Below are positions 1 to 18,400 of a stretch of DNA of 64,000 bases, one piece after another. Where the stretch lies: contig CM050676.1 in NCBI GenBank assembly GCA_027574665.1, positions 3,338,157 through 3,402,156 on the forward strand, in the 5' to 3' direction. How positions within the stretch are numbered: position 1 is the stretch's first letter; each line of letters starts with the position of its first letter. The notes beneath the pieces were generated by a model. It saw nothing but the letters and a program-made list of their open reading frames with translations. It did no database searches and was not told where the DNA came from. The position numbers were made by a program, and so were the translations under genes. The DNA comes from Rhynochetos jubatus (lineage: Eukaryota; Chordata; Aves; Eurypygiformes; Rhynochetidae).

Positions 1-898
1 CCAGGTTTTGTGTGTAGAGGGGAGGGCTTAGTGCGCTTTCAGATGGGGAAACTGAGGCACAGAGCAGGGACAGTGACAAGGGACATGCCCGAGGGTGCTC
101 AGCCACTCGGTGTCGGAGACCCCCCCACTCACCCTCCCGGGACCACCCAGCCCATCCTGGGCACAGCCACCCTCTCCCCACCCACTGCCTCAGTTTCCCC
201 CCCAGCCACGTTGGGGACCAGCAGGGTGACCATCCCCTCCGCCACCGCCGTGAATGGGTCCCTGTTTGTCACCCCCCGCCCCCCCCCCACCCCCCCTCCC
301 CGCTGCCTTTTCTTTGCCCGCACAATCGCAGGCATTTATATCGCCGGAGGCTCCGGTTACCCCACGCCCGCTCGCCGGCACCGCACAGACCGGGGGGACG
401 CCGGCACCGGACCCCCCCCAGGTTACAGGCGCCCGAGCCTGCCACACGACCTCCCCGCACCCCAAATCCCACCCGGCGTGGGTGGATTCTCTGGTGGCTG
501 ATACACCCTGGGCCCTTCTCTCGGGCTGCTTTCTGGGGGTCCCTTCGCCCTCCAGTGCCCGGAGACCCCATAGGGACCCTTAAATCTGGCGATTTTTGGG
601 GTGCCGCTGGTGTCAGAGGGGGAGTTACGGTGTGGGGTGCCTCGTTTGGCTGGGGGAGGGGCATTGGAGGAGCCCCCTAATTCAGCTGAGGTGGTAAAAG
701 CCTCTAAGATGTTAATTACAGTAATTAGATTGTTAATGGATTTTATAAAACAGCCCAGGCACAAAAAATAGATTAAAAATTAAATTAATTAATGAGGGGC
801 AGGGCCGTTTCCTCCACGGGCAGGTGGGGAAACTGAGGCACGGCCTTGTTCCAGGCTGGATATCCCGGCCTGGTGGGAGCGGCCACCCAGTGTGTGTG
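1..898. other. Noncoding DNA upstream of SEMA6B
   Basis: No exon could be supported here. The stretch is GC-rich, with C-runs near 275-300 and a small TATA-like TTTATATC near 336. It contains one sharply AT-rich island at about 677-795, listed separately. Open frames on both strands have proline/glycine-rich, low-complexity translations and look accidental. Confidence 0.6.
677..795. promoter_or_regulatory. AT-rich island with homeodomain cores, candidate enhancer
   Basis: Within very GC-rich DNA this island holds several TAATTA/TTAAT cores (GTTAATTACAGTAATTAG, then TTAATTAATTAATGAG). Such clusters are typical binding sites for homeodomain proteins. It lies 1.8 kb upstream of the SEMA6B start codon. 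Enhancer function is inference; only the composition and motifs are seen. Confidence 0.4.
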
Positions 899-1800
899 TG
901 GGGTGAGCCTGTCTGCACAGGGGTGTCTCCAGGAGCTGTCACACCCTGGCGATGGGTGTGGGTGTCACTGGGGGCTGTGACACCAGCGGGATGGGGTCAT
1001 TTGTCCCCAGGAGCTGTAATACTGTGCGTCAGTTGTCCCTGGGGGGCTGTGACACTGTGGGGACAAGGTTGGGTGTCCCCAGAAACTGTGACACTGTGGG
1101 GATGGGGTAGATGTCCCCGGGGGCTGTGACACTGTGGGGATGGCATTGGGTGTCCCCAGAAACCGTGACACCATGGGGACATTGTTGGATGTCCCTGGGA
1201 TCCATGACTGGGGCCAGAGCTGGGGGTCCCTGGGGGCTGTGACACAGTGGGGACTGGGTCAGTTGTCCCTGAGGGCTGTGACACTGTGGGGACAAGGTTG
1301 GGTGTCCCCAAGGACTGTGACACTGTGGGGAGATATCCCTGGGATCCATGACTGGGGACAGAGCTGGGGGTCCCTGGGGGCTGTGACACTGTGGGGATGG
1401 GGTCAGTAGTCCCTGGGGTTCATGACACTGTGGGGACAAGGTTGGGTGTCCCCAAGGGCTGTGACACTATGGGGGTGGGGTTGGGTGTCCCCAGAGACTG
1501 TGACACTGTGGGGACATGTCCCGGGGATCTATGAGTGTGGGGACAGAGCTGGGGGTCCCTGGGGGCTGTGACACTGTGGGGACTGGGTTGGGTGTCCCTG
1601 GGGTCCCGTGACACTGTGGGGATGGGGTCAGTTGTCCCCAGTGGCTGTGACACCAGGGTCGGGTCCCGCTGGGGCCACATCCTACCCGGGGGCTGTGACA
1701 CAGTGGGGTCAGGGTCAGATGTCCCCAGCGGCTGTGACACCACAGAGGGGCCTGGGACGAGTGTCCCCGCTGGCACTGCCCGGCATCCAGGCGCCGTGAC
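899..1800. repeat. Minisatellite, ~40-bp unit
   Basis: About twenty degenerate copies of a ~36-45-bp unit. Each combines CTGTGACACTGTGGGGA with a GGGTGTCCCC-type half. Several copies also carry a CCCTGGGATCCATGACTGGG segment. The long minus-strand open frames here come from the repeat and are not genes. Confidence 0.9.
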
Positions 1801-1873
1801 CCCCAGCCCCACGCGATGTCACCCTGTCCTCGCTCCCCACGGCACGAGGGCGACGGTTCGATCGAACCCGCTC

Positions 1874-1922
1874 TCGGGGAATTGGTAATCAATGACATCA
1901 CCGCCTGGCTGCTAATTACCCA
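1874..1922. promoter_or_regulatory. AT-rich island, candidate regulatory element
   Basis: A short island reads GGAATTGGTAATCAATGACA and then GCTAATTACCC. It holds ATTGG, a TAATCAATGA motif (PBX/HOX-like half sites) and TAATTA, inside GC-rich DNA 0.6 kb upstream of SEMA6B. Function is inferred from motif content only. Confidence 0.35.
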
Positions 1923-2521
1923 GCCCTGCCCCCCCCCCCCGCTGCCCCACGGGGTGACGGGGACAGTGGCACTGGGGCCGTGGGCCCATGGGGGTCCCAT
2001 GGCACGTGCCCCTCCAACGTGTCCCTGGGGATTTTCTGAGCCATCCCAGTGGCATTTTGGATGGGGGATGAGTCTGGCTGGCTGTCCCCGTGTCCCCAGC
2101 CCCGCCACGCATGGGGTTGGTCCCCCTGTGGGCTGGTGGTGATGAGCCACTGGGACAGCCCCAGTTTGGGCCCAGTACCCCCAGTGCGGAGCCGCGCAGG
2201 CGCTGGGAGCGGCTCGGCGGGGCGCGGGGCCGCTTTTCCCAGCATATTTCAAATTCCACAGCCTGGGAAGGACTCGCTTCCCTATCGCCAATCCCAGCCA
2301 CATCCCGTGGGCCCCTCGCCGCTGGCACCGGCCTTGCGCCCCCAACCCGAGACCCCCACCCGGACCCCGGCACCAGTGATGGGTTTGGGGTGCGGGTGCT
2401 ACGGGCTGCAGGGGGTCATCAGCACGCGATGGGGAGGGACCCCAGGCGGTGGGTCTGCCCACCTCCCACCTCTCCCCCTGCCCGCAGGTGCGGTGGGTGC
2501 CCACCCGTGCCGGGGGACGCC

Positions 2522-10392
<7,871 letters not shown>

Positions 10393-11280
10393 GGTCCCGC
10401 CGTCTGTGTCCCCCACCCGGGGCACCGGTGAGGTCCCCCGGCTCCCTGGGGACAGGGAGGGATGGCCAGGCAGGAGCTGTGGGCATGGGGTGAGATGCTG
10501 CGTGGGGGTGGGGGGGACAGGGACCCCCTGGGATGGGGTTTGGGGGTGTCCGTGGTTGGCGTGGGGCAGTGCCCCATGCTCCGGCTGCTTTGCCCTGGGT
10601 CCGGGAGGGGGGGGGGTCCGTCCATCCCGTCCCCTCCCCAGGCTGGACCCAGGGATGCAGCACCTTGGGGAGGGGATCCCTGGGAGGCAGCAGGATGGAC
10701 ACACGGACACAGGCACAGCCAGGGCAGGGCAGGGCTGTGGCCCCCAGCCCCTCGGCCCCATCGGCTGCACCCAGGCACCCAGGTGGGGGGCTTGTGGGAG
10801 CTGCCAGCACCCCGGGGACGCCTGGCCGGGGGGTGCCACCAGGTTGCGTTGGTTGTGGTGATGGGACGCGGTGAACATTTGGGGTGCAGGGGGTGGGGGC
10901 CCCCAAATGTGTGTGTTGTCAGGGAACTGGACACACTCTTCCCCCCGGGCCTGGGGTCAACCCCTGCCCAGTGCCAACTGGGGGGGAGGAGCTCATCCAT
11001 CTCCGCCCGGGCACCCCCCTCCTGCAAAGCACAGCCAAGGTGTGGGGGCACTGCTGGGATTGGGGGGGGTCCCCACCGAACCCACTCTCTGCTGGCAAAG
11101 GGTGCCCTTTCAGTGCCACCCCTGCCCAGCCTCGGAGGGGGGTGGCAGGTCCCCGGGGGGATGGTGACGGGTCCCCGGGGGAGGGGGTGGCAGGCTGTAA
11201 ATAGGGTGGGGGGCGGCGGGCGCCCCCCCCTCGGCCATGCATGCGGCCGCCCGCGGTCTGTACCCCGCGGCCCCAATAAA
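10393..11280 (+). other. SEMA6B: SEMA6B 3' untranslated region
   Basis: This is the presumed 3' UTR, running from the TAG at 10390-10392 to the AATAAA at 11275-11280. It is GC-rich with several G-runs. No other gene is seen inside it. Confidence 0.7.
11275..11280 (+). terminator. SEMA6B: Poly(A) signal of SEMA6B
   Basis: A canonical AATAAA stands 883 bp after the stop codon, followed by a short T-containing stretch. It is the first plausible signal on this strand after the stop. Confidence 0.75.
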
Positions 11281-12094
11281 CGCCCGTTTACCGGAGGCAA
11301 CTCCCCCACTGCCCCCTCAGCACCTTCTTACCCCACCCCCCGGGACCCCTGGCCTCAGGTAGGCAGTGGGTAATGGGGGGCACAGGGGGCTGGGGGGCGA
11401 CACGGGGCCTGGCTGCACAGGGCCCTCCACCCCCGACGTGCACCTATAGCCCTGTACCCACTCCCCTGTCCTCACCCCTACCTGGGCACGCCTACCCCAC
11501 ACTCATCCCTCCTCAGGCACCCCCACACCAGCACCCCCCTGCCAGCCCTTATTCCATGCAATGAGTTCCTCCATGCTCAGCCTGCAGCACCCACCGGCCC
11601 ACATAGGGCTTTGCCATGGGGCAGCGGGTGCGCCAGAGGGTCCCACCACTCCCTGGCACCCATGTCACACTGTGCCTCAGTTTCCCCAAGGACCTGTGTG
11701 GGTGCTGGGGTCCCCTGTGTCCATGAGAGAGGTGAGGGTGGAAGGGGGGTGTCAGTGCAGAGTCACCCAAGGGCGGGGGGATGTGGACACGAGCACCCTG
11801 GCCCTGCCCCGGATGCCAGCACCCTGCGAGCTGGCAGCGAAGGCGGCGATTTCCCAACCGGCCGAGCCACCAACCCCCCCGGGTGACAGCCACCAAGGAG
11901 CCCGGAAGGTCCCCGAGGAGCCCCACCGGCTGGTTGGGAAGGTGAGGGCAGGGCTGGGGGGCTCGGAGTAGGGTCAGGGAGGGGGCCATGGGGGTCGGGG
12001 GATCCCCCTGCCCGCCTCCTGCCGTCCCCGGGGCACAGAGCCAGGGGTGACGGGGTTTGCACAACCCTCGAGTGACGTCGGCCGCCTGCCTGCA
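11281..12094 (+). other. SEMA6B-LRG1 intergenic region with possible LRG1 5' exon
   Basis: No coding exon is supported. A donor-like AAG|GTGAGG at 11939-11944 together with a good acceptor (CTGCCTGCAG) just before the LRG1 start suggests that a noncoding first exon of LRG1 ends near 11940. Its 5' end cannot be placed. Confidence 0.4.
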
Positions 12095-12104
12095 GCCCAG
12101 CACC

Positions 12105-13094
12105 ATGATGCCACCGCTCCTGCTGCTGCTGCTGCTGCTCGGCCCCGCCATGCCGTGCTCCCCTCAGCCCAACGCCACCCGCTTCGTCTGCACCGAGCCC
12201 ACCCTGAGCACCTTCCCCACCGGGCTGCCCCCCACCACCCTGGCCGTCTCGGTGGAGTTCACGGCGCTGGCCACCCTCCTCCCCACGGCCCTGGCCGGGC
12301 TGCCCCGGCTGCAGGAGCTCCATCTCTCCTCCAACCGCCTCACCACCCTCCCCGAAACCCTGCTGCGCCCCGTGCCCGCCCTGCGCGTCCTCGACCTGAC
12401 GGACAACCTCCTGGCCCACCTCCCCCCTGATGTCTTCAGTGGCACCGGCCACCTCCGGCACTTGGTGCTGCGGGGGAACCGGCTGCGGGAGCTCCAGCCC
12501 GCCTGGTTCCGGCGCCTTCTCCAGCTCCAGTGGCTCAACCTGGCTGCCAATGCCTTGGCAGAGGTGCCACCGGCCGTTTTCCGCCCACTGCGTTCCCTAC
12601 GTAGCCTGGATCTGTCCCACAACCGCCTGGCATCCCTGGCACCAGGCGCGCTGGCCGGGCTGCGGGCGCTGGAGCAGCTCGACCTGGAGGGCAACCGGCT
12701 GGGCACCCTGCCGCCCGACGCCTTCGCGCCCGTGCCCGCCCTGCGCCTCCTCTTCCTCCAGCGCAACGAGCTGCGGGCGCTGCCCGCCGGCGTCTTCGTC
12801 CCGCTGCGTCACCTCCGCGTCCTCGACCTGGCACGGAACCAGCTGCGGGCGCTGGAGCTGCCCCCCCGACCTCCTGGCCCCACGCTGGACCTGGACATCT
12901 CGGGCAACCCCTGGGCTTGCGAGTGCCCGCTGCTGGCGCTGCTGCGGCAGGCGGCCCCGCGCCTCACCGCTGCCCGCGACACCCTCTGTGCCAGCCCCGC
13001 GCGCTACCGGGGGCGGGAGGTGGCTGCCGTGAGCCGGGCTGGCGACACGGGCTGTGAGCCCGAGGGGGACGGGCAGCGCCGGCCGGAGCCCTAG
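12105..13094 (+). CDS. LRG1: Leucine-rich alpha-2-glycoprotein 1
   Basis: A secreted leucine-rich-repeat glycoprotein of 329 aa in one exon (human 347 aa). In mammals it is a plasma protein that modulates TGF-beta/endoglin signalling. A leucine-run signal peptide (MMPPLLLLLLLLGPA) is followed by a short cysteine-containing N-cap. About eight LRRs follow at residues 60-265 (LQELHLSSNRL, LRHLVLRGNRL, LQWLNLAANAL, LRSLDLSHNRL and so on). An LRRCT cap begins with NPWACECPLL near residue 267. I chose the start at 12105, or the adjacent ATG at 12108, because an intron acceptor lies just upstream, so the longer open frame from 12057 would read intron sequence. The position between SEMA6B and a PLIN5-type gene matches the human order. 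Confidence 0.92.
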   Translation: MMPPLLLLLLLLGPAMPCSPQPNATRFVCTEPTLSTFPTGLPPTTLAVSVEFTALATLLPTALAGLPRLQELHLSSNRLTTLPETLLRPVPALRVLDLTDNLLAHLPPDVFSGTGHLRHLVLRGNRLRELQPAWFRRLLQLQWLNLAANALAEVPPAVFRPLRSLRSLDLSHNRLASLAPGALAGLRALEQLDLEGNRLGTLPPDAFAPVPALRLLFLQRNELRALPAGVFVPLRHLRVLDLARNQLRALELPPRPPGPTLDLDISGNPWACECPLLALLRQAAPRLTAARDTLCASPARYRGREVAAVSRAGDTGCEPEGDGQRRPEP

Positions 13095-13335
13095 GCCTAG
13101 CCCTGGTGTCACCCCAGGTGCATGTCACCCCCCTCCCTGCCACTCTGTCCCCAGCCGAGAGGAGCTCTCCTGGGGAAACTGAGGCAGGGAGAGCAGCGGT
13201 GCAGCTGTTCCCATCCCAGTGGCCACTGTCCCCCTCCCAGTGGCCCCTGGCCCCATCCCTCTTGGCTCAGGCTGTCCCATATCCCTGTCCCCATCCTGCC
13301 TGGCACATGTCCCTGTCCCCACCCCACAAGAGCAC

Positions 13336-13341
13336 ATTAAA
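13336..13341 (+). terminator. LRG1: Poly(A) signal of LRG1 (ATTAAA)
   Basis: The common ATTAAA variant lies 242 bp downstream of the LRG1 stop, followed by a T/G-rich stretch (GCTGTGTTTCATCCTGTG). Confidence 0.7.
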
Positions 13342-13590
13342 TGCTGTCACTTGAGGCCATCACGCTGTGTTTCATCCTGTGAAGTCCCCAGGGATAAGAC
13401 AGTGACAGGCACCTTGTCCCCTGCCCACGCCCTGTCTGTCCCCTGCCTGTGCCTATTCCCATCCAGGCCAGCCTGGTCCCCCACAGGGCCACCCCCTGGG
13501 ATCGCCCATCACCCTCGGGTGTTGCTCACCGCCGGGTGACACTGCTGTCCCCTGTCCTGAGCACCCACTGGGACCCTGTGGGACTCTGCT

Positions 13591-13935
13591 TGGGGACACC
13601 TGGTAAGGGGACACATGTCAAGGGGTTACTTGGTGTGGAGAGGTTTGGCATGGGGACACCTGGGGTTGGGTCACTTGGGGTGGGGACACCTGGGGTGGGG
13701 ACATTTGGTGTGGGGACACCTGGCATGGGGACACCTGGCATGGGGACCATTGATGTGGGGACACATGACAAGGGGATGCTTGGTATGGAGACGTTTGGCA
13801 TGGGGACGCTTGGCAAGGGGACACCTGGGGTTGGGTCACTTGGTATGGGGACACTGGCAAGGGGACACTGGCAAGGGGACACTGGCAAGGGGACGCTGCC
13901 GCGGGGACCCTTGGTGCGGGGTCCCTTGGTGCGGG
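13591..13935. repeat. ~15-bp minisatellite, GGGGACACCTGGCAT type
   Basis: More than twenty tandem copies of a 14-16-bp unit such as GGGGACACCTGGCAT lie between LRG1 and the PLIN5-type gene. The unit shares the GGGGACA core with several other arrays in this window. Confidence 0.92.
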
Positions 13936-14084
13936 GACAAGCCGCAAGGGGCCACTTGGCTGGGGACACCTGTGTGGGGACACCTGTCACGGGGCGGTGG
14001 CTGGGGGTCCCTGGCCGCCCACGCGGGACGCGGTGTCCCCGCAGGTGTCCCCGGGGCCGCAGGATCGGGACCCCCAGCCCCGCC

Positions 14085-14301
14085 GCGGCCCACGTGGGCG
14101 CCCCCACGTGGCGGCACCGCCCAAGGCCCGCCCCCAAGGCCCGCCCCTCCCTTCTAATTGGTGCCGGCGCGGCACTCCCCTTCGCTGATTGGTTCCCGCC
14201 GCAAACTATGAATCCGGCGCTGGGCGGGGTGGGGGGCGAATCGCGACCGGGAATCGTGATCACGACAGAGGGTCGGGACAGACCGCCCCCTCCCTCCCCC
14301 C
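14085..14301 (+). promoter_or_regulatory. PLIN5: Promoter and noncoding exon 1 of the PLIN5-type gene
   Basis: A CpG-rich block holds two CACGTG E-boxes (14091-14096 and 14105-14110, 8-bp spacer) and two CCAAT boxes read as ATTGG (14157-14161 and 14188-14192). A donor C|GTAAGT follows at 14302. The probable noncoding exon ends at 14301 and splices to the acceptor at 15391-15401, just before the start codon. The transcription start is not defined. Confidence 0.6.
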
Positions 14302-15401
14302 GTAAGTACGGGCCGCGGGACTTAGCGGCAGCTGGGGGTGGAAAGGGGGCCTGGGGGGCTGCGGGGGTTCCCCGGGGGGTGCGGGGGTTCCCCGGGGGTC
14401 CCGAGATCCGGCCCCGCAGGGCCTGGGGGGGCTCTGCCCCCTGCCAGCCCCCGGAGCCCGCCCGGGCTGCTGAGAGCCCTGCGCCCTCAGGAAAGTGGAG
14501 CCTGGGGGGTCCCACGTGTCGCTGCCTGCCCCCCATCCCCCCTCCGGGATGGGGGCCCCGAGGGGACCTGCCCCCTCCCCACCCCGGGCACCTACCCCCC
14601 GAGACCCAAGGGCACCCCCAGAGACCCGAGGAGACCTGCCCCCTCCCCACCCCGGGCACCTGCCCCCCGAGACCCAAGGGCACCCCCAGAGACCCGAGGG
14701 GACCTGCCCCCGCTGGGAACCTGCCCCCCAGGACCCGAGGGGACCTGCCCCCCAGAAACCTGCCTTCAGGCCCCCCCAGGAATCCCCCAGGACGTGCCCC
14801 CCGCGGGGCTCAGGGCCAGGCTGGGGGGCAGCAGGACAGGGACGCTGCCCTGTCCCCCCGCGCGACCCGGGGTGCAGCCATGGGGCAGCGGGACACCCCG
14901 AAGGGCAGAGAGGCTGGGGGGCGGGGGGATGGGGGGTGCTGCTCCGCTCCCTGCGGTGGGTCCTGGGGGTGCCCTGGCCGAGGTGACGGTGACGGGCGGC
15001 ACGTCCGCACTTGGGAAAGGGAGCCCAGCCCGGCTTCCGGCTGAATCACCCAAAATCCCTCCCTGGCCCCAAACCAGGGTCCCAAGGGGGGTCCCAAGCA
15101 GGGCTGGGGGACCCAAGGCCACCGCATCCCGGCAGGCCAGGAGGTCAGCCCTCACCCCAAATCCCTTCCAGACCCCCCCAGACTCCCCCTCGAGCAGCTC
15201 GGAGCCCTGCAGCTGCCTCCCACTTGTGTCACGAGTTGGTAGGGCTCAGCCCTCGGAGGGATACGGCTGGGAGGAGCGTGCTGGGGGGGGCTCAGCCCCA
15301 CCACATGCTGCTTTCCTTGGCATGGTGAGGGGTGGCCGAGCCCACGGCAGGGATCCACGGTCCACCCGTGGCACCCCACGATTCTCCTCTTCCCCCCGCA
15401 G
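14302..15401 (+). other. 5' intron of the PLIN5-type gene
   Basis: This is GC-rich intron. A near-perfect tandem duplication of about 69-70 bp lies at 14570-14705 (ACCTGCCCCCTCCCCACCCC, GAGACCCAAGGGCACCCCCA). No coding exon could be supported. Confidence 0.5.
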
Positions 15402-15412
15402 CCACCGCTGCC

Positions 15413-18400
15413 ATGTCAGCCGAAAACACGGCGCCAGCGGAGCACCGGCAGGAGCTGCAGGTAGGGGTGCAAGGAGGGCTGGGAGGGGGGCTGGGGGCAT
15501 CCCTGGGGACCCCAGCTCACTGCCACCCTACCCCCGGCAGAGCGTGGTGAGCCGGGTGGCCAACCTGGCCCTGGTGAGCTGTGCCTGCGGCGCCGTCTCC
15601 ACCGCCTACGCCTCCACCAAGGAGAGCCACCCCTACGTCAAGTCCGTCTGCGACGCCGCCGAGAAGGGGGTGAAGACGCTGACGGCGGCGGCGGTCAGCG
15701 GGGCCCAGCCCATCCTCACCAGGCTGGAGCCGCAGAGTGAGTGGGGCTGGGGGCGGGGGGAGCACCCCGGGAGTTTTGGGGTGCCCCAAACCCGGCCCTG
15801 GCAGAGCTCTCGCAGGGCAGCGGGGCAGGGGGAACGCGGTTTGGTGTTTATTTGTCATTGACCTGGCAACAAATAGGCCTGCGAAGGGCTGGGGGAGAAG
15901 CTGGGGGGGGGGGGGGGGCGGCACCCCTGAGGTTGTGGGGTACCCCAAAAACTGCCCTTAGCAGAGCTCTCGCAAGGCAGCAGGGTGGGCGAAGCTGCGT
16001 TCTCATCTCCAGCTGCCACCGCCAAAAAATACACCTGGAAAGGGCTGGAGGAGAAGCTGGGGGGGGCAGCACCCCTTGGACTGTGGGGTACCCCAAAGTC
16101 TGGCCCCCGCAGCGCTCCCACGGGGCAGCAGGTGTTGAAAACCGTCTCTCCTCACCCCTCCAGTCTCCACCGCCAACGACTACGCCTGCAAAGGGCTGGA
16201 GAAGCTGGAGGAGAAGCTGCCCATCCTGCAGCAGCCCCCGCAGAGGGTAACGTCTCCTCCGGGGTCTCGGGGGGTGTCCAGCCCCTGGGCGAGGTGCTGG
16301 GACAAAGCGTCCCTCTGCTGTCCCCTCCCAGGTGGTGGCAGGGACCAGGGAGCTGGTGTCATCCACCGTGAGCGGCGCGGTGGGCCTGGCCTGCGGCGCG
16401 GTGCAGGGCGGCGTGGAGAGGACGCGCTCGGCGCTGAGCACCGGGGTCACCACCATGGTGGGCTCCCGCGTGGGCCGGCTGCTGGCCACCGGCGTGGACA
16501 CGGTGCTGGGCAAATCGGAGGAGCTGGTGGAGCGATACCTGCCCGGAACCGCCGAGGAGCTGCGTGAGTGTCCCCCATGCCGGGCCAGAAACCGTCTCCC
16601 AAGTTTAGGGGTGCCAAGCCCTCCCCACGGGAACCCCACCCCATGGCTCAGCACCGCCCCGGCATCGCTTGCACCCAGTGCCCCCCGTGGGGATGCCGGG
16701 GCAGCCCCAGCCCCACGCGGTGCCCACAGCCACCGGGACACCACGCAGGGGACCGTTCCCGCCTGCTGGACACCCGGAGCCGGGGAGCACGCGGTGGGTG
16801 ACCTCTCACCTGGAAACCAGAAAGCAAATATAGCCCCGCGCCGCCCGCCCCCGGTATTTATAGCTCGGCATGGGATAGCGGTGGGCAGAGCCGCCCCGTG
16901 TCACGGCAGAGGTGACCGGAGAGGCCACCCGGCTTTTGGGTGACACCTCCACATGACCCGGTGGCCAAGCATCCCCATGTCCCCGTGATGGGGTGAGGAG
17001 CCCGGGGCAGGGGGGCTCATCCGGGATGCTCCGGTGCCCAGCGCGGGGTGGTCTCACCCCCCGTCCCGCAGCGGCAGGCGCGGAGGCACCCACGCCAGAA
17101 CGGCAGAGGCGCCGGCAGAGCTGCTTGGTCCGGGTGGGCTCGCTCTCGGCCAAACTGCGGCACCGAGCCCTGCAACGCTCGCTGGGAGAGCTGCAGCGGG
17201 CACGGCTCAGCGCCCAGTGCGTCCTGGCACAGCTCCACCGCATCTTTGAGCTGGTAAGGCTGCGGGAGGGGGAACCGTGCCAGTCCCGTGCCAACCCTGC
17301 GCCAGCCTGGCACCCCCCGGCGTGCTCCCGCCCTGCTGTCCCTGTCCCCAGATCGAGCAGGGGCGGCAGGGCATGGATGGGCCGTTGTACGGTGCCCGGC
17401 AGCATCTGCACCGCATGTGGCTGGAGTGGAGCCAGCAGGATGCTCTGCCCATGGAGGAGAGCGAGGTATGGGGTGGGGGTACCCCTGGGGGACACTGAGG
17501 GGTGGGGCGGGGGGCTGTGCCCATGGCACAGGGCAGGGGTACCCATGGAGAACACCAAGGTGTAGAGTGGAGGACCATGTCCATGGAGGACACTGGGGGA
17601 TGGAATGGGGGTGTCTATGTCCATGGAGGACACCAGGATACGGGTTGGGGGACCACATCCATGGGACCAAGGTATGGGGGGGGTCTATGTCCATGGAGGA
17701 CACCACGATATGGGTTGGAGGACCACATCCATGGGACCAAGGTATGGGGGGGTCTATGTCCATGGAGGACATCAAGATGTGGGTTGGGGGCCATGCTCAT
17801 CGGGGACACCAAGGTATGGATGGGTGACCGTGCCCATGGAGGAGACCATGGTATGGGGCAGGAGGACACCAGGGTACAGGGTAGGGGGCCACTCCCATGA
17901 AAAACGCTGAGGTATGGGCTGGGGGTCTAAGTCCATGGAGGACATCAGGATACAGGCTGGGGGACCACGTCCATGGGGGACACCAAGGTGTGGGGTGGGA
18001 CACCAAGCTATGGGGCGGGGAGGCCATGCCCATGCAGGACACCAAGGCACGGGGGTCTCAGCCGGGCCGGGGGCCCACCGCCCCGCTGCCCGCTGGCTGC
18101 CTTACAGGTGGAGGCGCGGACGCTGGCCATGCTGCGGGGGCTCCTGCGCCAGCTCCACGCCGCCTGCACCCGCCTGGCCGCCGGCGCCCGGGCGTTCCCC
18201 AGCAGCGTGCAGGAGACGGCGGGACAGGTCCGGCACGGCATGGAGGGCGTGCAGGCGTCCCTTTCCCGCGCCCGCTCCTTCCACGACCTGTCGGGTCTGG
18301 TGCTGGCTCAGAGCCGGGAGACGGTGACGTGGGCGCAGCTGAGCATTGACGAGCTGCTGGAGCACGTGGGGCAGCACGCGCCCCTGCCCTGGCTTGTGGG

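Noticed and set aside
12057-12104. Upstream extension of the LRG1 reading frame
   Set aside because: It would read through an intron acceptor (CTGCCTGCAG) and delay the signal peptide; the start at 12105/12108 fits better.
13449-15044. 531-codon plus-strand frame upstream of PLIN5
   Set aside because: It runs through a 15-bp repeat array, the promoter and an intron; long only because of GC-rich, stop-poor DNA.
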